NCBI GenBank assembly: GCA_027451085.1
Contig: DAIDKA010000283.1
Span: 1-5,924, forward strand
Direction: 5' to 3'
From: Gammaproteobacteria bacterium
Lineage (GTDB): Bacteria > Pseudomonadota > Gammaproteobacteria > Steroidobacterales > Steroidobacteraceae
DNA: 5,924 nt
The number at the start of each line of letters is the position of its first letter. The stretch's first letter is position 1. The translations under genes were made by a program, and so were the position numbers. Below are positions 1-5,658 of this stretch, one piece after another. The notes under the pieces are model-generated. The model saw only the letters and a program-made list of their open reading frames with translations. It searched no databases and was not told the origin of the DNA.

Positions 1-492
1 GTCCCAGGTGTGCCCCGCGGAACGCACGGAGAAGATGCGCTCCTTGGCCCGGCTCTTCTCCTCGTCGCGGCGCGCGCCGCCGAAGGCGGCATCAAAGCCA
101 TGCTGATCCAGCGCCTGCTTCAGCGCCTCGGTCTTCATCACCTGGGTGTGCACCTGGCTGCCGGAGGTGATGGGATTGATGCCGCGCGCCAGCCCGTCCG
201 GGTTGGTGTGCTTGATCAGGTTGAAACCATAACGCCGCACCACCGCATCGCGGTGCTCGATCATGGCGCGGAACTTCCAGCCGGTGTCCACATGCAACAG
301 CGGGAACGGCGGCTTCGACGGATAAAACGCCTTCAGCGCCAGGTGCAGCATGACACCGGAGTCCTTGCCGATGGAATACAGCATGACCGGATGGGCGAAG
401 TCCGCGACCACCTCGCGCAGGATGTAGATCGACTCGGCCTCAAGGCGCTTCAGGTGCGGGGAAAATCCGTCAGCCAACTGGACGACACTCAT
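1..492 (-). CDS. cysD: Sulfate adenylyltransferase subunit 2 (CysD), N-terminal part, truncated by the window edge
   Basis: CysD is the catalytic small subunit of ATP sulfurylase. With the GTPase CysN it turns sulfate and ATP into adenosine 5'-phosphosulfate in the cytoplasm, the first step of sulfate assimilation. I translated the reverse strand from the ATG at 492: 164 codons stay open to position 1 without a stop, about half of the roughly 300-residue family length. The N-terminus reads like E. coli CysD throughout. It has 'RLEAESIYILREV' (17-29), the PP-loop 'YSIGKDSGVMLHL' (39-51), 'PLLHVDTGWKF' (64-74), 'KTEALKQAL' (120-128) and 'DAAFGGARRDEEKSRAKER' (134-152). A purine-rich GAGGA lies about 7 nt upstream of the ATG. 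The stop of cysQ is 15 nt upstream, so the two are probably co-transcribed, with cysN or cysNC expected beyond the edge. No anomaly is seen in the visible part. Confidence 0.97.
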   Translation of the reverse strand, partial: MSVVQLADGFSPHLKRLEAESIYILREVVADFAHPVMLYSIGKDSGVMLHLALKAFYPSKPPFPLLHVDTGWKFRAMIEHRDAVVRRYGFNLIKHTNPDGLARGINPITSGSQVHTQVMKTEALKQALDQHGFDAAFGGARRDEEKSRAKERIFSVRSAGHTWD

Positions 493-507
493 GCGGAATC
501 CTCAAAC

Positions 508-1308
508 TCAACTCAGGGACAGCGGCTTGAACGGCCCCGCGGCCACGAACCAGGGATTGCGGAAACCCGGCTTGCCGTAGGCCAGCGCCGCGCCGTCGGG
601 CGCCACGACCGTGCCACCAGCCGCCGCGAGCACGGCGTGCCCGGCCGCGGTATCCCATTCCATGGTCGGCCCCAGGCGCGGATACAGATCCGCGGCGCCT
701 TCGGCCACCAGGCAGAACTTCAGGGACGAACCCACGCTGGCCAGTTCCGCCACCGTGTAGCGGGCCAGATAAGCATCCGTCTCGGGGGTGCGGTGTGAGC
801 GCGAGGCCACCGCCGTCAGCCCGGCCGCAGGCGCCGGCCGCACGCGGATGGATTCAGGCGGGCCCCCGGCCGTACCGGGCGCGTGCTGCGCCCGCCAGGC
901 CTGACCGGCCACGACGTCCCCAGCAAACAGCCTGCCGGTGGCGGGCGCGTACACCACGCCCAGCACGGGTCGCCCGCAGCTGACGAGTGCGAGGTTCACG
1001 GTGAAATCACCGCTGCGGTTGATGAACTCCTTGGTGCCGTCCAGCGGATCCACCAGGAAGAACTCACTGCCCGTGGCGGGCACGATGCCGGCGGCAGCCT
1101 GCTCCTCGGCCACCACCGGGATGGCGGGCAGCCCGGCCGCGAGAGCCGCAAGGATGACTTCCTCGGCGGCGTGGTCGGCGCTGGTCACAGGGGTGGCGTC
1201 AGCCTTCACCGTGACCTGGAAGCCCTCGTGGTAGATGCGGGCGGCCACTGCACCAGCTTTCAGAGCAGCCTCGACCATGAGTGAAAGACGCGGGTCCTGC
1301 GACATCAT
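508..1308 (-). CDS. cysQ: 3'(2'),5'-bisphosphate nucleotidase CysQ (inositol monophosphatase superfamily)
   Basis: CysQ hydrolyses 3'-phosphoadenosine 5'-phosphate (PAP), the by-product of PAPS reduction, to AMP and phosphate. This relieves PAP inhibition and recycles nucleotide. The 266-residue protein matches the usual family length of about 250-270. The Mg-binding signatures of the inositol-phosphatase fold are present: 'TSADHAAEE' (42-50), 'VVAEE' (65-69), 'DPLDGTKEF' (87-95, metal ligands D87 and D90) and 'EWDTAAGHAVL' (217-227, D219). The 'TKEF' after DPLDG is typical of the CysQ branch, whereas inositol monophosphatases usually have 'TxNF'. The start is uncertain. Two ATGs lie side by side at 1308 and 1305, and the only purine run (AAGG) touches the first, so spacing is poor for either; an ATG at residue 11 has no better ribosome site. 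It is the first gene of the cysQ-cysD unit. Confidence 0.95.
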   Translation of the reverse strand: MMSQDPRLSLMVEAALKAGAVAARIYHEGFQVTVKADATPVTSADHAAEEVILAALAAGLPAIPVVAEEQAAAGIVPATGSEFFLVDPLDGTKEFINRSGDFTVNLALVSCGRPVLGVVYAPATGRLFAGDVVAGQAWRAQHAPGTAGGPPESIRVRPAPAAGLTAVASRSHRTPETDAYLARYTVAELASVGSSLKFCLVAEGAADLYPRLGPTMEWDTAAGHAVLAAAGGTVVAPDGAALAYGKPGFRNPWFVAAGPFKPLSLS

Positions 1309-1373
1309 CCTTGACAGTTCCAGTCTCGGGGCCGGGCAGTTTACTCACCCCGGCAGCGCACACCGGCCCAGAA

Positions 1374-1397
1374 TTAAGATTTCTTGGGAATGAGCAT
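1374..1397 (-). other. Possible seven-codon leader ORF upstream of cysQ
   Basis: On the reverse strand a GGAGG sits 7 nt before an ATG that opens the peptide MLIPKKS and ends in TAA. It lies 65 nt upstream of the cysQ start, in the same direction and inside an unusually A+T-rich patch (about 1371-1400). The ribosome site is better than that of cysQ itself. The peptide has no cysteine or methionine run that would suggest sulfur-responsive attenuation, and a short ORF like this easily arises by chance, so this is a weak call. Confidence 0.13.
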
Positions 1398-1502
1398 ATG
1401 CCCCCCTCCGGTGGAACACTGGCATCCAAGTCCAGTCCTGCCGTCAACGACATGCACCACCGCCGCGTTGGTGGCTGCAGTAACCAGCATGGGATCTTAC
1501 TG

Positions 1503-2093
1503 ATGACCTTCGAAGGTGCCCCTCTGAAGCAGCTCCGTCTCATGGCAGTCGCGGGCCTTGCCAGCGCCCTGTCTGCCTGCGTGATGGCACCGCCACCCCG
1601 GCCCGCCCCGCCGCCGCAGGTGGCAGCGCCGAATATCACCATCTATGCGTACCCGCAGAATGGTCAGACCCCGCAGCAGGAGGATCGCGACCGCTACGAG
1701 TGCTCCACCTGGGCCACCCATCAGACCGGCTTCAACCCCAGCGCCCCCAACATCCCCCCGCATGAGCGCATGCAGGTGGTGAGCGGACCGACGGTGGTGC
1801 CTGGTTCCGGTACAGCGGTGGGCGCCGTGACTGGTGCCGTGGTGGGCGGCATTGCCGCGGGCCCGGGCAATGGCGGCGCCGGCCTGCTGCTTGGTGCCCT
1901 GCTGGGCGGCATCCTCGGCACCGCCGCGGAAGCCAACGCCGACGCACAGGCGCATGCCCAGGCCCAGGCCGCCGCCGACGCCAGCGCGAACGCCGAGACC
2001 CGGATGCAGGCCGCGCAGATCGAACACCAGGCCTCCAACTACCGTCGCGCGCTGTCCGCCTGCCTGAGCGGGCGCGGCTACACGGTGAAGTGA
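1503..2093 (+). CDS. Outer-membrane lipoprotein with glycine-zipper domain and split two-cysteine C-terminal module; function unknown
   Basis: A 196-residue exported protein. The start at 1503 gives a compact lipoprotein signal: charged stretch 'KQLRL', hydrophobic core, then lipobox 'LSAC' with lipidated Cys26. An ATG at 1542 would also work; earlier in-frame ATGs (1281, 1398) would bury the lipobox. Residue +2 is Val rather than Asp, which favours outer-membrane sorting. In order: a Pro-rich linker (29-43); a block 'YAYPQNGQTPQQ' to 'QTGFNPS' (48-80) with Cys67; a Gly/Ala-rich zipper (about 102-140, repeated GxxxG spacing) resembling YMGG-type Gly-zipper domains; an Ala/Gln-rich probable helix (141-178); and a C-terminal block 'NYRRALSACLSGRGYTVK' (179-196) with Cys187. 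The two conserved blocks recur in the next gene. Role unknown. The zipper suggests membrane association or oligomerisation (inference). The ribosome site is weak (GGGA, 8 nt upstream). Confidence 0.85.
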   Translation: MTFEGAPLKQLRLMAVAGLASALSACVMAPPPRPAPPPQVAAPNITIYAYPQNGQTPQQEDRDRYECSTWATHQTGFNPSAPNIPPHERMQVVSGPTVVPGSGTAVGAVTGAVVGGIAAGPGNGGAGLLLGALLGGILGTAAEANADAQAHAQAQAAADASANAETRMQAAQIEHQASNYRRALSACLSGRGYTVK

Positions 2094-2123
2094 CGCGGTC
2101 GCGCCGTTCTTGAAGGAAAATTC

Positions 2124-2783
2124 ATGAAAACTCGCCACCACCTTGTTTTGGCTGGAGTTTCTGCCGCTCTCGGACTTGGCATATGCGCCGCTGCGCTGGC
2201 CGATCACTATGACGCCCGCTTCGGCCACGACCATTTCTACCCGGACCGCGGCTTCGCCGTGCATGATCTGCCGCGCGATCGCTTCGCAGTCACCCGTGGC
2301 GGGGATCGCTTCTTCTATTCCCGCGGCGTGTGGTACGCCCCCCGCGGCGGCGCCTACGTGGTCGTCACCCCGCCGCCTGGCGTGTTCATCCCGGCGCTGC
2401 CACCATTTTATTCCACCGTGTGGTTCGGCGGCATTCCGTACTATTACGCCAACGACACCTACTATCTCTGGAACACTCAGCAGAACCAGTACGAAGTGGT
2501 CGCACCGCCGCCGTCTGCCGCCGATGCCCCGGCCGATGCGCCGCCGCCGCCCGCTCCGTCACCGGCCACACAGCAGATGTTCGTCTACCCCAGGAACGGC
2601 CAGAGCCAGGACCAGCAGGCGAAGGACCAGTACGAGTGCCACACCTGGGCGGTCAGCCAGACGGGCTTTGATCCGACGGCCAGCGGCGGCCAGGTGCCGC
2701 CGGACCAGTACGGGCCCAGGAGCGCGGATTACTCCCGGGCCCTGGGCGCCTGCCTGACGGGGCGCGGGTACAGCGTTCAATAA
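2124..2783 (+). CDS. Secreted DUF6515-like protein with the same C-terminal two-cysteine module; function unknown
   Basis: A 219-residue exported protein. The start is set by a good ribosome site, AAGGAA, 5 nt before the ATG at 2124. A Sec signal peptide (residues 1-26) ends in 'ALA', with likely cleavage before Asp27. Cys21 is inside the signal but preceded by Gly-Ile, which does not fit a lipobox. The middle is rich in aromatics and glycine: 'RFFYSRGVWYAPRGGAYVVV' (62-81), 'PPPGVFIPALPPFYSTVWFGG' start at 83, 'IPYYYANDTYYLW' (104-116) and 'NQYEVVAPPP' (121-130). This is the pattern of the DUF6515 family, which has no known activity. A Pro/Ala linker (131-149) leads to 'FVYPRNGQSQDQQ' to 'QTGFDPT' (153-185, Cys172) and 'DYSRALGACLTGRGYSVQ' (202-219, Cys210), both like blocks in the upstream lipoprotein. 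The 30-nt gap from that gene, with no terminator, suggests one transcript. It converges on rseP with 26 bp between stops. Confidence 0.9.
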   Translation: MKTRHHLVLAGVSAALGLGICAAALADHYDARFGHDHFYPDRGFAVHDLPRDRFAVTRGGDRFFYSRGVWYAPRGGAYVVVTPPPGVFIPALPPFYSTVWFGGIPYYYANDTYYLWNTQQNQYEVVAPPPSAADAPADAPPPPAPSPATQQMFVYPRNGQSQDQQAKDQYECHTWAVSQTGFDPTASGGQVPPDQYGPRSADYSRALGACLTGRGYSVQ

Positions 2784-2809
2784 GCAGGCAGGATCCGGCC
2801 GGACCGATA

Positions 2810-4183
2810 TCAGCCGAACTGCCGCGACACATCGTTGAACAGCGCCAGGCCCAGCATCAGCGCCAGAAGCGCGATGCCCACCTGCTGACCGAACACCTGG
2901 GCGCGCTCCGACACCGGCTTGCCCTTGATCCACTCCGCCGCCTGGAACACGATCTGCCCGCCGTCCAGCAACGGGATCGGCAGCAGGTTGAACAGCGCGA
3001 TCGCAAGGGAGATCAGCACCAGGAAGCTCAGGAACGAGGCCGGGCCGGCATCCGCCGACTCCCCCGCGTACTGCGCAATGGACAGCGGGCCACTGAGGTT
3101 CTTCACCGACACCTCGCCCAGGACCATGCGCCACAGCAGTTCGCCCTGCGTGGCCGTCAGGTTCCAGGCATCCGACACGGCGCTACCCAGGGCTGCCGGG
3201 ACAGATAGATCCCGGTGCACCACCATGCTGTCGGGGTACTTCACCATGCGGGGCCCGCCCACGCCGATGCGGCCCACACGCAGACCATTGACCTGCGCAC
3301 TGCCGACGGCGACGACGATGTGGTGCGTCATCCCGCCCCGCTGATAATCCAACGGCACACTGCGGTCGGGCAGTGCTGAAATCAGCCTGGCGACATCCGT
3401 GAAATCCTTGACCGGCTGGTCATTGACGACGGTGATGCGATCCCCGGTGCGCAGGCCGGCACGGGCTGCCGGCCCGCCGGCCGTGACCTCGGACAACACC
3501 GGCGGCACCGGCGGCCCCATGAACTGGAACCCCAGGCCGGTGAACAGCATGGCGGGCTCGGTCAGATGCCGGCGCTGGGCGGGGTCCGGCACCGTCAGCA
3601 CGACCTGGCGCAGCCGGCCATCGGCGCCGCGCACCGCCATGCGCGCCTGCCCGGTGCTCAGCAGATCGTTCAGCAGGGAGAAGGTCATGTCGCGCGAATC
3701 GCGAACCGCCTGGCCTTCCAGCGACAGGATTTCATCCCCGCGCGCAAGGCCGGCACGCGCGGCAACCGAGGCCGGCGTGACCTCGCCCACGATGGGCTTG
3801 ATGTCGTTGATGCCGCTCAGCCAGCGCATGCCCCACAGCACCAGGATGGCAAACAGGACGTTGGCGCCGGGGCCGGCGAACAGCACCAGGATGCGCTGCC
3901 AGGGCGGCCGGCGGGTGAAGGAGCGAGGCAGCAAGTCCGGCGGTACCGGACCTTCGCGCTCGTCGAGCATTTTGACGTAACCCCCCATGGGAATTGGGGC
4001 TATGACCAGCTCCATGTCGTCTTTACCGACCTTGCGACGCCACAAAGGCTTGCCGAAGCCGATGGAAAACCGCAGCACCTTGAACCCCAGGCGCCGGGCC
4101 ACCCAGAAGTGGCCGAATTCATGCACGATCACGAGAAATCCCACTGCGATCACGTACCACAGGGCATACCAGATCAGGTTCAT
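2810..4183 (-). CDS. rseP: RseP-type site-2 intramembrane zinc metalloprotease
   Basis: RseP is the inner-membrane protease that makes the second cut in anti-sigma factor RseA, releasing sigma-E during envelope stress. It also clears remnant signal peptides. The 457-residue length is close to E. coli RseP (450). Visible features in order: a first membrane helix with the zinc site 'HEFGH' (H21, E22, H25); 'IAPIPMGGYVKML' (61-73); a second helix with 'GPGANVLFA' (104-112); two PDZ domains at about 128-200 and 217-300; 'SGPLSIAQYAG' (364-374); and 'FNLLPIPLLDGGQ' (398-410), supplying the third zinc ligand Asp407, then a last hydrophobic helix (436-449). All catalytic residues are present. AAGGAG lies 11 nt before the ATG, slightly long. 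Its usual neighbours dxr and bamA are absent: upstream is a polysaccharide deacetylase 31 nt away, downstream a convergent gene. The substrate cannot be read from the sequence. Confidence 0.96.
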   Translation of the reverse strand: MNLIWYALWYVIAVGFLVIVHEFGHFWVARRLGFKVLRFSIGFGKPLWRRKVGKDDMELVIAPIPMGGYVKMLDEREGPVPPDLLPRSFTRRPPWQRILVLFAGPGANVLFAILVLWGMRWLSGINDIKPIVGEVTPASVAARAGLARGDEILSLEGQAVRDSRDMTFSLLNDLLSTGQARMAVRGADGRLRQVVLTVPDPAQRRHLTEPAMLFTGLGFQFMGPPVPPVLSEVTAGGPAARAGLRTGDRITVVNDQPVKDFTDVARLISALPDRSVPLDYQRGGMTHHIVVAVGSAQVNGLRVGRIGVGGPRMVKYPDSMVVHRDLSVPAALGSAVSDAWNLTATQGELLWRMVLGEVSVKNLSGPLSIAQYAGESADAGPASFLSFLVLISLAIALFNLLPIPLLDGGQIVFQAAEWIKGKPVSERAQVFGQQVGIALLALMLGLALFNDVSRQFG

Positions 4184-4214
4184 GCGGCAGACGGCTCCTT
4201 AAGCGTTAATGAAG

Positions 4215-5108
4215 TCATTCTACCCCTACCCCGTCGGAGAGAGTCACACAACGCAGGTGCCGCGCCGCAAGGGTTGCCAGCAGCCGGGGCAGCACCGACA
4301 GGATGACCGGTTCCCCCGCAACCGTACGCGCCGCCTGCCCGTCATGCAGCAGCAGGATGTCCCCCGCCGCGAGCTTGCGCTGCAACGCAGCGAGCACCTT
4401 TTCCGGGTCCCGGTTGCGGGTGTCGAAGCCACGCCGCGTCCAGCTGGACAATTGCAGGCCCAGCCGCGACAGCTGCGGCTGCAGGAATACATTACGCAGG
4501 CCGGCCGGGGCGCGGAACCAGCGCGGCTGCACTTCGCAGACCCTGCCGATGCTCGCCTGCGCCTGCTCGATTTCGCGCGCCATGCGCCAGGGACCGAACA
4601 GCGAAAACAGGTTGTGGTGATGCTGGCTGTGGTTGCCGATCTCGTGGCCCTCGGCCAGGATGCGCCGCGCCAGCGCCGGGTGCTGCTCCACCCGCACGCC
4701 GATGCAGAAAAAGGTGGCCCTGGCTCCATGCGCCGCCAGCAGCTCCAGCACCCGGGGGGTGACCTCCGGGTCCGGCCCATCATCAATGGTAAGCGCCACC
4801 CGGCCCGCTCCGTCCGGCAGGCGGACCTGGTTGGGACCCAGGAGGTGGCTGCGCGGCCACAGGCCTCCCCAGCACAGAGCAGCCTGGTTGGCGAGGAAAG
4901 CGCCCGCAGCCCACGGCAGCAGGCGCCCATCCAGCGCCATGCCAGCCACCCCTGCATGCAGCAGAACTGATGCCTTCACCAGGGGTGTCGGCAACAGACG
5001 GTCCAAGGTTTTCAGGCTTGATTCCAAGGATGTTGAGAGTTGACGCAGTCTGACATCCGGCTGCCTGGATGTCGCGCAGCCAGCCCCGCCCCGCCTGGCC
5101 GGTTCCAT
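4215..5108 (-). CDS. Polysaccharide deacetylase family protein (NodB homology domain, carbohydrate esterase 4) with N-terminal hydrophobic segments
   Basis: A metal-dependent deacetylase acting on N-acetylated (or O-acetylated) sugars; the substrate is not evident. The NodB domain spans about 100-290 of 297 residues. Motif 1 is 'TIDDGPD' (107-113, D109 likely base and D110 metal ligand). Motif 2 is 'HEIGNHSQHHHN' (155-166, metal ligands H160 and H164). Motif 3 is 'WFRAPAG' (197-203), followed by 'SSWTRRGFDT' (221-230). The last motif is 'ILLLHDG' (251-257, H255). Ahead of it lie two hydrophobic stretches (about 43-59 and 64-83) and no cleavable signal peptide, so it is probably membrane anchored. 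Similar Xanthomonas-type proteins, as I recall them, begin near 'LDRLLP' (35-40), so the first 25-30 residues (Arg-rich, no clear ribosome site) may be untranslated; a TTG at codon 28 is an alternative start. It lies 31 nt upstream of rseP on the same strand, probably one operon. Confidence 0.9.
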   Translation of the reverse strand: MEPARRGGAGCATSRQPDVRLRQLSTSLESSLKTLDRLLPTPLVKASVLLHAGVAGMALDGRLLPWAAGAFLANQAALCWGGLWPRSHLLGPNQVRLPDGAGRVALTIDDGPDPEVTPRVLELLAAHGARATFFCIGVRVEQHPALARRILAEGHEIGNHSQHHHNLFSLFGPWRMAREIEQAQASIGRVCEVQPRWFRAPAGLRNVFLQPQLSRLGLQLSSWTRRGFDTRNRDPEKVLAALQRKLAAGDILLLHDGQAARTVAGEPVILSVLPRLLATLAARHLRCVTLSDGVGVE

Positions 5109-5123
5109 CGGGTGTCATCCAGT

Positions 5124-5142
5124 TTTATCCAGCAGGGATAAA
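5124..5142. promoter_or_regulatory. Perfect 7-5-7 inverted repeat just upstream of the deacetylase start
   Basis: TTTATCC and GGATAAA are perfect inverted copies separated by AGCAG. The dyad ends 15 bp before the annotated deacetylase start codon. It could be a repressor operator over the promoter or start region, or a short hairpin in the 5' leader of the deacetylase-rseP transcript. There is no T-tract after it on either strand, so it is not an intrinsic terminator. If translation begins downstream of the annotated ATG, it would sit further inside the leader. Confidence 0.4.
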
Positions 5143-5155
5143 GATCTGTGTCCTT

Positions 5156-5178
5156 TGCTGCACAACAGCATCTGCTGT
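5156..5178. promoter_or_regulatory. Alternating TGCTG/CAGCA inverted repeats, including a perfect ACAGCA-TC-TGCTGT dyad
   Basis: Positions 5165-5178 form a perfect 6-2-6 dyad (ACAGCA, TC, TGCTGT). An extra TGCTG at 5156-5160 pairs equally well with the left arm across CACAA, so the element reads TGCTG, CAGCA, TGCTG. It lies 48-70 bp upstream of the deacetylase ATG, a common place for an operator or activator site. It resembles a LexA box in composition, but the half-sites are inverted relative to the E. coli CTGT-N8-ACAG order, so no regulator is named. Confidence 0.35.
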
Positions 5179-5445
5179 AACAAACTTCTATTACGGAGCA
5201 CACGTGAGCGTCCACCTTGTGGTCACTTGATCTCACTGTGAATCCCGCGGCGCAGCATTGAGTTGCGCGTCACAGCAGATCACCAAACCCTGCAATTCCC
5301 GTGGTTAACGCCACAGGCACGACCCGCTGCAGGCGTGGTTTTACCCCGATGCCGGCAGGCACGGTTGCCTTTACAACCCGCACGCTTGACAGAGCAAGAC
5401 CTGACGCTTTCACACACATCACAGCACAAAAACAACAAATCTTAG

Positions 5446-5474
5446 TTGCACTGCACATACGAGGGGATTACAGT
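5446..5474 (+). promoter_or_regulatory. Weak sigma-70-like promoter candidate ahead of the TonB-dependent receptor
   Basis: TTGCAC (5446-5451), a 17-bp spacer and TACAGT (5469-5474) give a -35/-10 pair with optimal spacing but only partial agreement with consensus (3/6 and 4/6). It is the best-placed pair I could find by eye. Transcription would begin around 5481, just before the 17-bp dyad, and would cover both the short ORF and the receptor. Its main support is this position. Confidence 0.2.
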
Positions 5475-5493
5475 CCCGCCGCATTCAGAAAAC

Positions 5494-5517
5494 CAGATAC
5501 CTGGAATCTGCCTGGAA
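5494..5517. promoter_or_regulatory. 17-bp near-palindrome with overlapping direct repeat; candidate operator
   Basis: CAGATACCTGGAATCTG (5494-5510) is a dyad centred on T5502. Seven of eight base pairs match, with one A:A mismatch, and there is no loop, so it suits a dimeric DNA-binding protein better than an RNA hairpin. CCTGGAA occurs at 5500-5506 and again at 5511-5517, an 11-bp period or about one helical turn. The site lies 171 bp upstream of the receptor start and 34 bp upstream of the short ORF. The regulator is unknown. Confidence 0.45.
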
Positions 5518-5550
5518 AGAGGCGTGTTTCAGCGAAAACGGGAGGGGGAT

Positions 5551-5658
5551 ATGTCTCAGTCAGACCAGTCGCGGGCGCTCGCAGCCGCGCTTCGTGCACT
5601 GCACCTCACGTTGTCCCCAAAAAGTCACTCCCGTGGCTTCCGCTCCAACCCTGTTTGA
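5551..5658 (+). CDS. Possible small ORF (35 aa) upstream of the TonB-dependent receptor
   Basis: The ATG at 5551 is preceded by GGAGG with 5-nt spacing, one of the strongest ribosome sites in the window. The frame encodes 35 residues, beginning MSQSDQSRALAAALRALHLT and ending 'GFRSNPV', and stops at 5658, 29 nt before the receptor ATG. Residues 7-20 could form a short amphipathic helix; the tail is basic. No known leader peptide is recognised. It could be a translated upstream ORF coupled to the receptor, an independent small protein, or a chance frame. The frame stays open further upstream to an ATG at 5446, but that has no good ribosome site, so 5551 is preferred if it is real. Confidence 0.33.
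   Translation: MSQSDQSRALAAALRALHLTLSPKSHSRGFRSNPV

Noticed and set aside
10..798. Long plus-strand frame opposite cysD and cysQ
   Set aside because: It is a GC-rich antisense shadow. The reverse strand encodes CysD and CysQ with all family motifs.
1311..1345. TTGACA at 1311-1316 as a -35 element for the lipoprotein gene
   Set aside because: The sequence 16-18 bp downstream is GC-rich (GGGCAG) with no -10 likeness.
1281..1502. N-terminal extension of the lipoprotein frame back to an ATG at 1281
   Set aside because: It would overlap the divergent cysQ start and put 74 non-conserved residues in front of a good lipoprotein signal and lipobox.
1497..2264. Long minus-strand frame opposite the lipoprotein gene
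   Set aside because: It is low-complexity Gly/Ala/Arg/His sequence typical of the antisense of a Gly-zipper gene, with no recognisable domain.
2784..2809. Bidirectional terminator between the convergent genes, based on the palindrome TCCGGCCGGA (2794-2803)
   Set aside because: It has no loop and no T-tract on either side. It is a palindrome without the features of an intrinsic terminator.
3566..4306. Long plus-strand frame opposite rseP
   Set aside because: It is antisense to the conserved RseP frame, has no recognisable domain, and arises from GC-rich third positions.
5165..5178. LexA (SOS) box
   Set aside because: The half-sites are ACAG...CTGT, the inverse of the E. coli CTGT-N8-ACAG order, and the gene downstream is not an SOS gene.
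5386..5414. TTGACA at 5386-5391 as a -35 element
   Set aside because: The hexamer is perfect, but nothing like a -10 box lies 16-18 bp downstream (TTCACA at best).
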